A stretch of DNA of 64,000 nt from Bacteroidaceae bacterium (GCA_030843315.1 JAUUPT010000008.1:21738-85737); one strand, 5' to 3'. Shown: positions 41,373 through 50,170, counted from the first letter of the stretch. The notes: a model not told the origin generated them from the sequence alone. A program made the numbers and translations.

Positions 41373-42911
41373 TTAGCTTTCTCCACCCACTGTCAGTTTG
41401 CTGACCAATGCCGACGGCATACCGCAGGTAACCGGGCAAGACTGTCCGTCCTTGCCACACGTCCATGTGCCGTTGTCAATCTTGTCGTTATTGGCAACCA
41501 TCGTAATATCGGCCAATGCCTTGGGGCCGTTGCCGATGATGTTGATATCCTTGATGGGTTGCGTCAGCTTGCCGTCCTCAATCAGATAACCGGACTTCAC
41601 GAAGAAGGTAAAGTCTCCGGCACCGATCTGCACCTGGCCGTTGGTGAACTGGTCTACATAGATACCGTTCTTCACGGTGGAGATGATGTCTTCTTCCTTC
41701 ATATTGCCGGCTTCCATATACGTGGCACGCATACGGGGGATGGGCATATTGCGGAAGGTGTCGCGACGTCCGTTTCCGGTGGGGGCCACGCCGTAGTGCT
41801 GGGCACTGATGCGGTCGTGCAGGTAGCTGGTCAGGATGCCTTCTTTCACGATGTAGGTCTTTTGCCCTTCCACGCCTTCGTCGTCGAAGTTCACGGAACC
41901 GCGGTTGAAGTCGATGGTACCGTCGTCCACCACATTGATATGTTCGTTGCACACCTTCTTGCCGAAGAGGTCGCAGAAGATGGAAGTGCGCTTGCGGTTG
42001 AAGTCCGCCTCGAAAGCATGTCCGATGGCCTCGTGCAGCAAAATACCGGAACCGCCGGCACCCATCACTACGGGCATTTCGCCGCCTTTGGGCTTCACGG
42101 CTTTGAACAGGATGGACGTATTATCCACCACTTCACGTGCCAGTATTTCTACAAGGTCGTCCGTCATGAACTCGAATCCCTTGCGGTAGGAACGGCTTGC
42201 CATACCGTTCTCCATCTTGCCGTTCTCTTCCATGATACAAACGGCCACGAAAGATACCATCGGGCGGTAGTCGTAATAGCTGACGCCTTCGGAGTTGCAG
42301 AAGAGCACGTGCGAGGTGCTGTCCATCAGGTATGCCTGCACTTTGCTTACGCGCTTGTCCAGTGAGAACACTTTCTCGTTCAGCTTCTCCAGGTAAGGGA
42401 TTTTAGCCTTCACGCTTACATCTTCCCACGGGTTGGTAACTGCATAACGGCTCTTGGCAATCGTCTTTTCGGTCAGCGCAGCCACCTTGCCGGCCTTGCC
42501 GGAAGAAGCAATGCGGGCAGCCGTACGGGCGGCACGCAGCATTTCGTCCAAAGTGATGCCCTCTACGTATGCATATCCGCTCTGGTCGCCTGCCAGTACA
42601 CGTACGCCCATACCAAAGTCGATGTTGGCGCCGCAGTTGTTCACTTTGCCATCCATCAGACTCACGTCATTGTTGAAGGTGTGTTCAAAATAGAGGTCGG
42701 CATAGTCACCGCCTTTCTCCAAAGCAACAGCAAGTACTTTCTTCAAATCGGCTTCTGTTACGCCGAAATGATTCATTGCCGCAGCAACAGCAGACTTGTT
42801 ATCTGCTCCCCCCAGTGCATTCCGCACGGATGCCGGCATGGCCAATGACGGTATAGCCAGCGTTCCTAATGCCGCCAAGCTCCCCGTTCGCAAAAAGTTT
42901 CGTCTATCCAT
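41373..42911 (-). CDS. tldD: TldD-family metallopeptidase with Tat-like leader
   Basis: The 512-residue protein contains the zinc motif HEAIGH near residue 310 (GSGILLHEAIGHAFEADFN), the hallmark of catalytic TldD. Its N-terminus MDRRNFLRTGSLAALGTLAI looks like a twin-arginine leader with an R-R-x-F-L core, a hydrophobic stretch and a MPA cleavage site. That would place it outside the cytosol, unlike E. coli TldD. It pairs with a TldE-like gene 26 bp downstream that has no leader. The substrate is unknown. A 22-bp repeat array lies upstream. Confidence 0.9.
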   Translation of the reverse strand: MDRRNFLRTGSLAALGTLAIPSLAMPASVRNALGGADNKSAVAAAMNHFGVTEADLKKVLAVALEKGGDYADLYFEHTFNNDVSLMDGKVNNCGANIDFGMGVRVLAGDQSGYAYVEGITLDEMLRAARTAARIASSGKAGKVAALTEKTIAKSRYAVTNPWEDVSVKAKIPYLEKLNEKVFSLDKRVSKVQAYLMDSTSHVLFCNSEGVSYYDYRPMVSFVAVCIMEENGKMENGMASRSYRKGFEFMTDDLVEILAREVVDNTSILFKAVKPKGGEMPVVMGAGGSGILLHEAIGHAFEADFNRKRTSIFCDLFGKKVCNEHINVVDDGTIDFNRGSVNFDDEGVEGQKTYIVKEGILTSYLHDRISAQHYGVAPTGNGRRDTFRNMPIPRMRATYMEAGNMKEEDIISTVKNGIYVDQFTNGQVQIGAGDFTFFVKSGYLIEDGKLTQPIKDINIIGNGPKALADITMVANNDKIDNGTWTCGKDGQSCPVTCGMPSALVSKLTVGGES

Positions 42912-42956
42912 CCTTTTCAGTTATTAGTTATTAGATATTGATTATACTTTACGTCT

Positions 42957-43066
42957 CAAAACATTACTTCTTTTGCATCAAAACAATGCCGCTTTTGCAC
43001 GAAAACATTGCCGCATTTGATGCAAAACAATGCCGCATTTGCAGCAAGACATTGCCACTATTGATA
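42957..43066. repeat. Array of five exact 22-bp units between cdaA and tldD
   Basis: Units start at 42957, 42979, 43001, 43023 and 43045, all 22 bases long. Each is an 11-mer such as CAAAACAATGC followed by an 11-mer such as CGCTTTTGCAC. The frame CAAAA, nine bases, TTTTG gives weak mirror symmetry in the second unit. The core letters ATTGCC or ATGCCGC recur in all but the first. The array starts 45 bases upstream of the tldD start and ends 9 bases before the cdaA stop. Confidence 0.85.
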
Positions 43067-43075
43067 CAGAGGGAG

Positions 43076-43840
43076 TTAGCTTTCTTTCGTCAGCAAACTC
43101 TCCAGTTCCTCGGCGGTAAGCCGCAGGTAGAACTGCCCCTTATAGGCAACGGAGATAGACCCGGTTTCTTCCGACACAATGATGGCGTGCGCATCGGAAA
43201 CCTGCGAGATGCCCATCGCCGCGCGATGCCGCAATCCCAGTTCTTTGGGTATATCCAGATTGTGCGATACCGGCAAGATGCAGCCTGCCGCCTTGATACG
43301 TTTCTTACTGATGACCATTGCCCCGTCGTGCAGCGGACTGTTCTTGAAAAAGATATTCTCTATCAGCCGCTGGTTGATGTCAGCGTTGATGATTTCGCCC
43401 GTACGCACCACGTCGTCCAGGGGCATGCTGTGCTCCATCACGATCAGGGCGCCAACTTTCTGCTTTCCCATGCTGATGCACGCCATTACAATCGGCATGA
43501 TGTCTTCATGCTCCAGCGATTCTTTCTTGTTGCCGGTGAAAAAGCGCACCAATGCACTGGCATGCTTGTGCGAACCGAGCGTCAGGAGGAACCTTCGTAT
43601 CTCATCCTGAAACAGGATGATGAGCGCCAGTACGCCTACACTGACCAGCTTGTCGAAGATAGATCCCAGCAACTTCATCTCCAGCACCTGCGAAACGACC
43701 AGCCATATCAGGATAAATACCAGGATACCGGTAAACACATTGATAGAGCCGGAAGCCTTCATCAACTTGTACGTATAGTACAGCAGGAATGCCACCAGCA
43801 GAATATCTATAAAGTCTTTTATGCCAAACTCAAAAAACAC
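43076..43840 (-). CDS. cdaA: Diadenylate cyclase CdaA
   Basis: CdaA joins two ATP to make cyclic di-AMP, which controls turgor and potassium or osmolyte flow. The 254-residue protein has three N-terminal membrane helices (about residues 5-75) and a DAC domain with the DGA motif in NSPLHDGAMVISKKR near 167. The RHR motif lies in LGLRHRAAMGISQVSD near 203. The start is 50 bp from the folP stop, and heptad repeats fill part of this gap. cdaR and glmM, its partners in Firmicutes, are absent. Confidence 0.94.
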   Translation of the reverse strand: MFFEFGIKDFIDILLVAFLLYYTYKLMKASGSINVFTGILVFILIWLVVSQVLEMKLLGSIFDKLVSVGVLALIILFQDEIRRFLLTLGSHKHASALVRFFTGNKKESLEHEDIMPIVMACISMGKQKVGALIVMEHSMPLDDVVRTGEIINADINQRLIENIFFKNSPLHDGAMVISKKRIKAAGCILPVSHNLDIPKELGLRHRAAMGISQVSDAHAIIVSEETGSISVAYKGQFYLRLTAEELESLLTKES

Positions 43841-43848
43841 GTTATTCA

Positions 43849-43876
43849 GTGATTAGTGGTTAATGATTCGTGATTC
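43849..43876. repeat. Four 7-bp repeats between folP and cdaA
   Basis: GTGATTA, GTGGTTA, ATGATTC and GTGATTC follow one another exactly, in the short spacer between the two genes. Confidence 0.65.
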
Positions 43877-43890
43877 GTTTCTCTATACTG

Positions 43891-44754
43891 TTACAGCATA
43901 CTGTCGCTGTATTTTCTCATTGCCTCTACGATTTTCACCGTTTCCACCGCCTCGCGCACATCGTGCACCCGCAGTATATCCGCCCCTTTCAGCAGGCAGA
44001 TGGTATCGAGCACGGTCGTACCGTTCAGCGCTTCTTGGGGAGTGGTGCCGAGCAGACGGTAAATCATAGACTTGCGCGAAACACCTGCCAGCAGGGGAAG
44101 CTCAAACACCCGGAACTCTTCCAGATGGGCAAGCAGTTCATAGTTATGCTCCACCGTCTTGCCGAAGCCGAAGCCGGGGTCGAGGATGATGTCCTTTACC
44201 CCCAAGTCGCGCAACTGCTGCACTTTACGGGCGAAGTACTGAAAGACTTCCTTCAACAGATTATCGTAATGCGGATGTTGCTGCATATCTTGCGGGGTGC
44301 CTTGCATGTGCATCATTATATAAGGTACATTCAGCCGGGCAACCGTGCGGAACATCTCCGCGTCCATCTCGCCGGCAGCAATATCATTGATGATGGCCAC
44401 CCCGAACTCTTCCACACACATCCTTGCCACGTCGGCCCTGAAGGTATCTACCGAGACAATCGCTTCCGGTACTATGCGACGAAGAATAGTCAACCCCAAA
44501 CGCAGGCGTTCCATCTCTTCCTGTGCCGAAACATCCGCGGCATTCGGGCGGGAAGAGTAAGCGCCGATATCGATGATTCCGGCTCCTTCGCTGACAATCT
44601 GCTCTATACGCTGCACGATCTCCTTCTCGGTCTGCATGCGGCTGTCGGCATAAAATGAATCGGGAGTAATATTCAATATCCCCATAACACAGGGGGTGGA
44701 AAGGTTTAGCAAGGTGCCATTGACATTTATATATTTGGCTTTTGGTGTCTCCAT
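43891..44754 (-). CDS. folP: Dihydropteroate synthase
   Basis: FolP couples p-aminobenzoate to the pterin diphosphate in folate synthesis; it is the sulfonamide target. From the ATG at 44754 the protein has 287 residues. The pterin-binding blocks are GILNITPDSFYADS near 24, IDIGAYSSRPNA near 58, LDPGFGFGKTVEHN near 197, and LPLLAGVSRKSMI near 226. The longer frame to 44883 is rejected because the -7 box lies at 44784-44791 between the two starts. cdaA follows on the same strand. Confidence 0.95.
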   Translation of the reverse strand: METPKAKYINVNGTLLNLSTPCVMGILNITPDSFYADSRMQTEKEIVQRIEQIVSEGAGIIDIGAYSSRPNAADVSAQEEMERLRLGLTILRRIVPEAIVSVDTFRADVARMCVEEFGVAIINDIAAGEMDAEMFRTVARLNVPYIMMHMQGTPQDMQQHPHYDNLLKEVFQYFARKVQQLRDLGVKDIILDPGFGFGKTVEHNYELLAHLEEFRVFELPLLAGVSRKSMIYRLLGTTPQEALNGTTVLDTICLLKGADILRVHDVREAVETVKIVEAMRKYSDSML

Positions 44755-44783
44755 GAATAGTTGTTTTCTATGATATACCTCTG

Positions 44784-44791
44784 CAAATGTA
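44784..44791 (-). promoter_or_regulatory. -7 box for folP-cdaA
   Basis: Plus-strand CAAATGTA reads TACATTTG on the minus strand, 30 bases before the folP ATG at 44754. Confidence 0.6.
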
Positions 44792-44835
44792 AACAAAAAA
44801 GGCATTAAATATGCAGAATATGCAGAAAAATAAAC

Positions 44836-44843
44836 TACCTTTG
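44836..44843 (+). promoter_or_regulatory. -7 box for the sensor kinase gene
   Basis: TACCTTTG matches TAnnTTTG, 28 bases before the ATG at 44871. It lies back to back with the folP promoter. Confidence 0.6.
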
Positions 44844-44870
44844 CATAGAATGTGCAAATAAAACGCCATA

Positions 44871-46898
44871 ATGACAAAGTCAAAATCTACCTACTATGCG
44901 TTAAGCTACATTTTCTGCTTTCTATTCATACTATGTAGCGTTCAGGTTCAGGCGCAACAGAAGGATGCCAGTGAAGTATATGATGTAGACAGTACGTTAT
45001 ATGCCTACTATCTCCGCTGTAAAGCAGCGATAGGAGACCCCGAGGTCATGCTAATGACCGACACCCTGTTCCGGCTGGCAGGAGAGAAGCAAGATATGCG
45101 GATGCAGGCAGTTGCCCTGTGCACCAAGCTCGACTACTATTACTACGAAGATGCTCATGAAGACAGCCTGCTGCACTATATAGATATAGTAAAAGAGTTT
45201 GCAAAGAAAACCCATCAGCCCAAGTATTACTATTTTGTATGGGCAAAGCGACTCATCCTCTACTACATCAAAAACCAACAGTACAACACAGCACTTTACG
45301 AAGCGGACAAGATGACAAAACAAGCGGAGCAGGACAATTACCCGGCAGGAATGGCGGACGGATTTAACGCGGTAAGCACCATCTATCAGACCAGAAAGTT
45401 ATATGAACTCGCCATCGAAAGCCGAGAAAAGGAGATCGAAATCATCCTGAAATACAAGATTAGCACCTACAATTTAAGCACCGCATATGGAGCCCTCTCT
45501 TCCCTCTACAGCAAGTGCAACAAACTGGACAAAGCGGCAGAATGCCTGGAAAAAGCGAAAGAACATATTTACAGCAATACCCACGAATACTACTTCAACC
45601 TGAAGTGTGTCGGTTACTATATATACAGCGAAGAATATCCCAAAGCGAAAGAATACCTGCAAAAGGCCAAACAGTTGCTTGACACACACAAGGAAGTTGC
45701 CAAGGTCTCTCATGAGTACTATTCAAAGCTGAGAGATTACTATGTGAATACTAAACAATATCTCAAAGCTTTGGCTACACAAGAGCACATCGATAGTATG
45801 CGCCTCAGCCCCGATATCGACTTGGATGAACTACCAATCAAGGCCACTATATATAAAAATTTAGGCAATCCCGCAAAGGCTTTGGAATATTATCAGCAAT
45901 ATATCCACACCAGTGATTCACTCAATAAACTTCAAGAGGACATTGCCGCCAGCGAATATGCCACCAGACTCGGCGTAGAGCGGCTGAACACCGAGAAGCT
46001 CGAACTCCAACAGGAAATGCAGCAACGTGATTTAGCAAGCAAACAACGCATTATCTTCTTCCTGATTGCCTTACTGGTTCTCGGTTTTATCTTTTTCTAT
46101 CGGGAGCATCTTCTTAACAGCAAACTGCGAATCTCTCAGAAGCAACTCTCGGAGAAGAACCAGGCTTTGCGTGCTTCCAGGGAAGAACTGATTATAGCCA
46201 AAGAGCAGGCAGAACAAGCCAGCATCATGAAAACCGAATTCATACAGAACATGAGCCATGAGATTCGTACTCCGCTAAACTCAATTGTCGGCTTCTCGCA
46301 GATAATCGGCAATATGAGCAAGGAGCATGAATGTTCTGAAGCACACGAATTTGCAGACATCATAGAGCAAGGCAGCAACAATCTGCTGCACCTGGTAGAC
46401 GATGTACTGGACCTCGCAAGCCTCGATAGCGGAGCTGTCATTCCGACCGACATAGGTGCAGACGCCACCGCTATCTGCCGGGAATGCATCGTTCAGGTTG
46501 AACAGAGCCTGAAACCCGGTATCGATCTCAAACTTCAAACCGAAGCGGATGAATTTTACTTCTATACCAACCCGGTGCGTCTCTCCATGATTCTATCCCA
46601 CCTGCTGAAGAATGCAGCCAAATTTACAGACGAGGGAAGTATCACCCTTGATTGGCATCAGGACGAGGTACATCGGCACATCATCTTCAGCGTTACGGAT
46701 ACGGGTATCGGCATTCCTAAAGACAAACAAGAGTTTGTATTCGATCGCTTTACAAAGGTAGACACTTTCACGCAAGGCACCGGACTGGGACTATCCATCG
46801 GGCGCATTTGTGCCGAAAAGATGGGAGGAAGCCTGACGCTCGATCCGAACTATACGAACGGTTGCCGCTTCATACTTACCTTGCCGCTGAGCCAATAA
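44871..46898 (+). CDS. TPR-containing sensor histidine kinase
   Basis: The 675-residue protein has a signal or first membrane segment (residues 8-28), then a periplasmic region of TPR-like helical repeats (about 50-370, with AKALEYYQQYIHTSDSL). A membrane helix IIFFLIALLVLGFIFFY lies near 395-411, and a coiled coil leads to the phospho-acceptor H-box NMSHEIRTPLNSIVGF near 460. An HATPase domain closes the protein (DTGIGIPKDKQEFVFDRF, then GTGLGLSIGRIC near 640). There is no receiver domain and no response regulator gene beside it, so its partner must lie elsewhere. The signal sensed is unknown. Confidence 0.9.
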   Translation: MTKSKSTYYALSYIFCFLFILCSVQVQAQQKDASEVYDVDSTLYAYYLRCKAAIGDPEVMLMTDTLFRLAGEKQDMRMQAVALCTKLDYYYYEDAHEDSLLHYIDIVKEFAKKTHQPKYYYFVWAKRLILYYIKNQQYNTALYEADKMTKQAEQDNYPAGMADGFNAVSTIYQTRKLYELAIESREKEIEIILKYKISTYNLSTAYGALSSLYSKCNKLDKAAECLEKAKEHIYSNTHEYYFNLKCVGYYIYSEEYPKAKEYLQKAKQLLDTHKEVAKVSHEYYSKLRDYYVNTKQYLKALATQEHIDSMRLSPDIDLDELPIKATIYKNLGNPAKALEYYQQYIHTSDSLNKLQEDIAASEYATRLGVERLNTEKLELQQEMQQRDLASKQRIIFFLIALLVLGFIFFYREHLLNSKLRISQKQLSEKNQALRASREELIIAKEQAEQASIMKTEFIQNMSHEIRTPLNSIVGFSQIIGNMSKEHECSEAHEFADIIEQGSNNLLHLVDDVLDLASLDSGAVIPTDIGADATAICRECIVQVEQSLKPGIDLKLQTEADEFYFYTNPVRLSMILSHLLKNAAKFTDEGSITLDWHQDEVHRHIIFSVTDTGIGIPKDKQEFVFDRFTKVDTFTQGTGLGLSIGRICAEKMGGSLTLDPNYTNGCRFILTLPLSQ

Positions 46899-46937
46899 GT
46901 TCTTCCCCCTGCATTCACAAATATGGATAATAAACTC

Positions 46938-46945
46938 TATCTTTG
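46938..46945 (+). promoter_or_regulatory. -7 box for murF
   Basis: TATCTTTG matches TAnnTTTG, 53 bases before the murF ATG. Confidence 0.55.
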
Positions 46946-46998
46946 CGGGAGATTTCAAATCTATCGAAAGTAATCTATTTAGCGTATAAAAGAAAACA

Positions 46999-48297
46999 AT
47001 GGATATAGCCGCCCTTTATCAGATATTCTTGCAGTGTAGCTGCGTCACGACCGACAGCCGCAACTGTCCCCAAGGTTCTTTATTCATCGCCCTGAAAGGC
47101 GAAACGTTCAATGGCAATGCCTTTGCCGCCCGCGCTCTGGAACAGGGCAGTGCCTACGCAGTGGTAGATGAACCGGAATATGCCCCCGCAGGCAATTCAC
47201 ATTATATATTAGTGGACAACTGCCTGCGCACGCTTCAACAACTCGCCAATTACCACCGCCGGCAATTGGGTACGCGCATTATCGGCATCACCGGCACCAA
47301 TGGCAAGACTACCACAAAGGAACTGATATCCGCCGTCCTCTCACAGAAATACAATATACTGTATACACAGGGGAACCTGAACAATCATATCGGTGTTCCC
47401 CTCACCCTGCTCCGCCTCCGCCCCGAACACAAATTTGCCGTTGTGGAGATGGGCGCGAGCCATCCCGGCGACATCAAGGAACTGGTAGAGATAGCCGAGC
47501 CGGACTATGGACTCATCACCAACGTAGGAAAGGCACACCTGGAAGGATTCGGCTCTTTCGAGGGAGTCATCAAAACAAAAGGCGAGCTGTACGACTTCTT
47601 GCGCGAACGCGACGACACTACTGTATTTATCCACTACGACAACCCGTATTTAAGGAAAATGGCAGAAGGATTGATGCTGGTAGCTTACGGATGCGAAGAC
47701 GATTTATATATCAACGGGCACGTCACCGGCAACTCTCCTTACCTGACCTTTGAATGGAAGTCCGGCAAGAACGGGGAGCGATACGAAGTGCAGACGCAAC
47801 TTATCGGCGAATACAACCTCCCCAATGCCCTGGCGGCCGTCACCATCGGATACTTCCTCCTGATAGCACCCGAGAAGATTAACCGGGCACTCACGGAGTA
47901 CGCCCCGCAGAACAACCGTTCGCAACTGAAAAAGACTGCCGACAACATCCTGATTATCGATGCATACAACGCCAACCCAACCAGCATGATGGCCTCCATC
48001 GGCAACTTCCGCAACATGCAGGCCGAGCACAAGATGCTGATATTGGGAGATATGCGCGAACTGGGCAAAGACAGCCCCGAAGAGCATCAGAAGATTGTAG
48101 ATTACCTGGAAGAGTGCGGCTTCAGTGATGTAGCACTGGTGGGTGAATTGTTTGCCGCCACCCGCCACACCTACCCTACCTATCCCGATGCAGCGTCGCT
48201 CATTGACGAGCTGCAAAAGAATAAGCCCGCAGGGAAAATGATTCTGATTAAAGGGTCGAACGGAATAAAGCTGAGTACAGTGGTAGAGTACTTGTAG
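46999..48297 (+). CDS. murF: UDP-MurNAc-tripeptide--D-alanyl-D-alanine ligase
   Basis: MurF adds the D-Ala-D-Ala made by Ddl to the peptidoglycan precursor. The 432-residue Mur ligase has the ATP loop GITGTNGKTTTKELI near residue 97, the GASHPGDIKEL block near 154, NALAAVTIGYF near 275 and DAYNANPTSMMASI near 319. The N-terminal domain (about 1-85) is the UDP-binding part. The end converges with a VanZ-like gene; the short gap holds a 16-bp perfect palindrome that touches the vanZ stop. Confidence 0.96.
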   Translation: MDIAALYQIFLQCSCVTTDSRNCPQGSLFIALKGETFNGNAFAARALEQGSAYAVVDEPEYAPAGNSHYILVDNCLRTLQQLANYHRRQLGTRIIGITGTNGKTTTKELISAVLSQKYNILYTQGNLNNHIGVPLTLLRLRPEHKFAVVEMGASHPGDIKELVEIAEPDYGLITNVGKAHLEGFGSFEGVIKTKGELYDFLRERDDTTVFIHYDNPYLRKMAEGLMLVAYGCEDDLYINGHVTGNSPYLTFEWKSGKNGERYEVQTQLIGEYNLPNALAAVTIGYFLLIAPEKINRALTEYAPQNNRSQLKKTADNILIIDAYNANPTSMMASIGNFRNMQAEHKMLILGDMRELGKDSPEEHQKIVDYLEECGFSDVALVGELFAATRHTYPTYPDAASLIDELQKNKPAGKMILIKGSNGIKLSTVVEYL

Positions 48298-48313
48298 TAG
48301 TGATTAATCACTA
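48298..48313. repeat. 16-bp perfect palindrome between murF and vanZ-like stops
   Basis: TAGTGATTAATCACTA is self-complementary and has no loop of its own. Its right end is the stop codon of the VanZ-like gene. It is built from the same TGATTA word as the heptad spacers. Confidence 0.5.
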
Positions 48314-48694
48314 TTTCATCCTCGGCCTCAGCACAAAGTAGCCGATAAGCGATGCCAGCACTGCTCCTGTAGTGTTGGCTGCAAAGTCCATCCAGTCGCC
48401 ACCGCGATAGGTGGTGCAGTATTCTTGCAATAGCTCCACCACTCCACTGAACAAAACGGGACAGACAAGAGCTCCTACCCAGGCATGCCAGAACGGTGCA
48501 TTATCCCTGCGGTGCGCCCGCAGAAACTCCAGCCAAAGCATACCGGACATACCAAAATACATACATATATGTACTACCTTATCTATATTGGGGATTTCGC
48601 TTATCTCCGTAGTAGGTGGCTTGAAGAAGGAGAGATAAATCACCATCAGGATGATGACAAGCGATACCGGATATTTCTTAATATAATACAGCAT
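48311..48694 (-). CDS. VanZ-like family membrane protein
   Basis: The 127-residue protein has about four hydrophobic segments and the VanZ-like outline: FFKPPTTEISEIPNIDKVVH near residue 25 (the conserved D-K-x-x-H) and CMYFGMSGMLWLEFL after it. The later segment CPVLFSGVVELLQEYCT carries the typical E-x-x-Q. VanZ itself gives low teicoplanin resistance, but most family members have unknown roles and no resistance genes are near. It converges with murF. Confidence 0.82.
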   Translation of the reverse strand: MLYYIKKYPVSLVIILMVIYLSFFKPPTTEISEIPNIDKVVHICMYFGMSGMLWLEFLRAHRRDNAPFWHAWVGALVCPVLFSGVVELLQEYCTTYRGGDWMDFAANTTGAVLASLIGYFVLRPRMK

Positions 48695-48740
48695 ACTTCA
48701 AATTATCAATAATTAGGCTGTAAAAGTACAGAACATTTTC

Positions 48741-48748
48741 TATATTTG
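48741..48748 (+). promoter_or_regulatory. -7 box for the sodium symporter gene
   Basis: TATATTTG matches TAnnTTTG, 48 bases before the ATG at 48797. Confidence 0.6.
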
Positions 48749-48796
48749 CACGTTTGGTAGTTATTAATAACTAATTGAAAGAAAAATCTACGTTTT

Positions 48797-50164
48797 ATGA
48801 CAAGAAGTGACAGAGCTAACTTTGGGAGCAAATTAGGTGTCATACTTGCTTCGGCAGGCTCGGCGGTTGGTTTAGGTAATATCTGGAGATTTCCCTTTGA
48901 AACCGGAAATCACGGAGGTGCCGCATTCATCCTTATATATCTGGCGTGCGTGCTCGTCTTGGGAATCCCCATTATGATTGCCGAATTCATGATCGGCAGA
49001 CGGTCGCGCGCTAATACGGCAGGTGCTTATCAGAAGCTGGCCCCCGGCACACAATGGCGCTGGGTGGGTCGTATGGGTGTATTGGCAGGTTTCCTGATTC
49101 TGGGCTATTATTCCGTAGTAGCCGGCTGGACGCTTGAATTTATCGGCGAAGCTGCCACCAACGGCTTTGCCGGAAAGTCGGCAGCCGACTTCATCGCTTC
49201 TTTCAACCACTTCGTCAGCAACCCGTGGCGCCCTGCCATCTGGCTGATACTTTTCTTGCTGGCTACTCACTTCATTATCGTCAAAGGAGTAGAAAAAGGC
49301 ATTGAGAAGTCCGCTAAAATAATGATGCCTATACTTTTCATCCTGTTGATAGTCCTTGCCATCTGCTCCGTGTCACTGCCCGGTGCAGGCGCCGGCATCG
49401 AGTTCCTTCTGAAACCCGACTTCAGCAAAGTAGACGGCAATGTATTCCTGGGAGCTATGGGACAAGCCTTCTTCTCTCTGAGCCTCGGCATGGGATGCCT
49501 CTGTACGTATGCTTCTTACTTCAGGAGCGATACCAATCTGCCTAAAACAGCGCTCAATGTAGCTGCCATCGACACGATGGTTGCCATCCTGGCCGGATTC
49601 ATCATCTTCCCGGCAGCGTTCTCGGTAGGTATACAGCCGGACGCAGGCCCGAGTTTATTGTTTATCACGCTGCCCAACGTCTTTCAGCAGGCATTCGGCA
49701 ATATCCCCTGGCTCGCCATCGTACTTTCGTTGATGTTCTATATTTTGCTGGCACTGGCTGCGCTCACCTCCACCATTTCTTTGCACGAAGTTGCCACGGC
49801 CTATCTGCACGAGGAATTCAAGTTCTCACGCGGCAAAGCGGCCCGGTTCGTAACTGGAGGTTGCATGATTCTCGGAGTACTCTGTTCGCTCTCCCTCGGT
49901 GTGGGCAAGGACTACACGATATTCGGAATGAATCTGTTCGACCTGTTCGATTTTGTCACTGCCAAGATCATGTTGCCGTTGGGTGGTTTCTTTATCTCCA
50001 TTTTTATCGGCTGGTATCTGGACAAGAAGATTGTCTGGGAAGAAATCAGCAACAACGGTACACTAAAGGTATCTATCTATAAACTTCTGATATTCATTCT
50101 TAAATTCATTGCCCCGATAGGCATTGCCTGTATATTTATCAATGAACTGGGTTTGCTAAAGTAA
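48797..50164 (+). CDS. Sodium-dependent transporter of the NSS (SNF) family
   Basis: The 455-residue inner-membrane protein has about eleven membrane helices. The first reads SKLGVILASAGSAVGLGNIW then RFPFETGNHGGAAF, the unwound helix with the sodium and substrate sites shared with LeuT. Later helices include FFSLSLGMGCLCTYASYF near residue 235. NSS transporters import amino acids or related compounds with sodium. The eleven-helix type is usual in bacteria. The substrate cannot be told from the sequence. The HhH gene follows by 6 bp. Confidence 0.92.
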   Translation: MTRSDRANFGSKLGVILASAGSAVGLGNIWRFPFETGNHGGAAFILIYLACVLVLGIPIMIAEFMIGRRSRANTAGAYQKLAPGTQWRWVGRMGVLAGFLILGYYSVVAGWTLEFIGEAATNGFAGKSAADFIASFNHFVSNPWRPAIWLILFLLATHFIIVKGVEKGIEKSAKIMMPILFILLIVLAICSVSLPGAGAGIEFLLKPDFSKVDGNVFLGAMGQAFFSLSLGMGCLCTYASYFRSDTNLPKTALNVAAIDTMVAILAGFIIFPAAFSVGIQPDAGPSLLFITLPNVFQQAFGNIPWLAIVLSLMFYILLALAALTSTISLHEVATAYLHEEFKFSRGKAARFVTGGCMILGVLCSLSLGVGKDYTIFGMNLFDLFDFVTAKIMLPLGGFFISIFIGWYLDKKIVWEEISNNGTLKVSIYKLLIFILKFIAPIGIACIFINELGLLK

Positions 50165-50170
50165 GCGGAA

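Noticed and set aside
42957..43066. CRISPR array
   Set aside because: Units are contiguous 22-mers that diverge throughout, with no constant repeat separated by unique spacers, and no cas genes are present.
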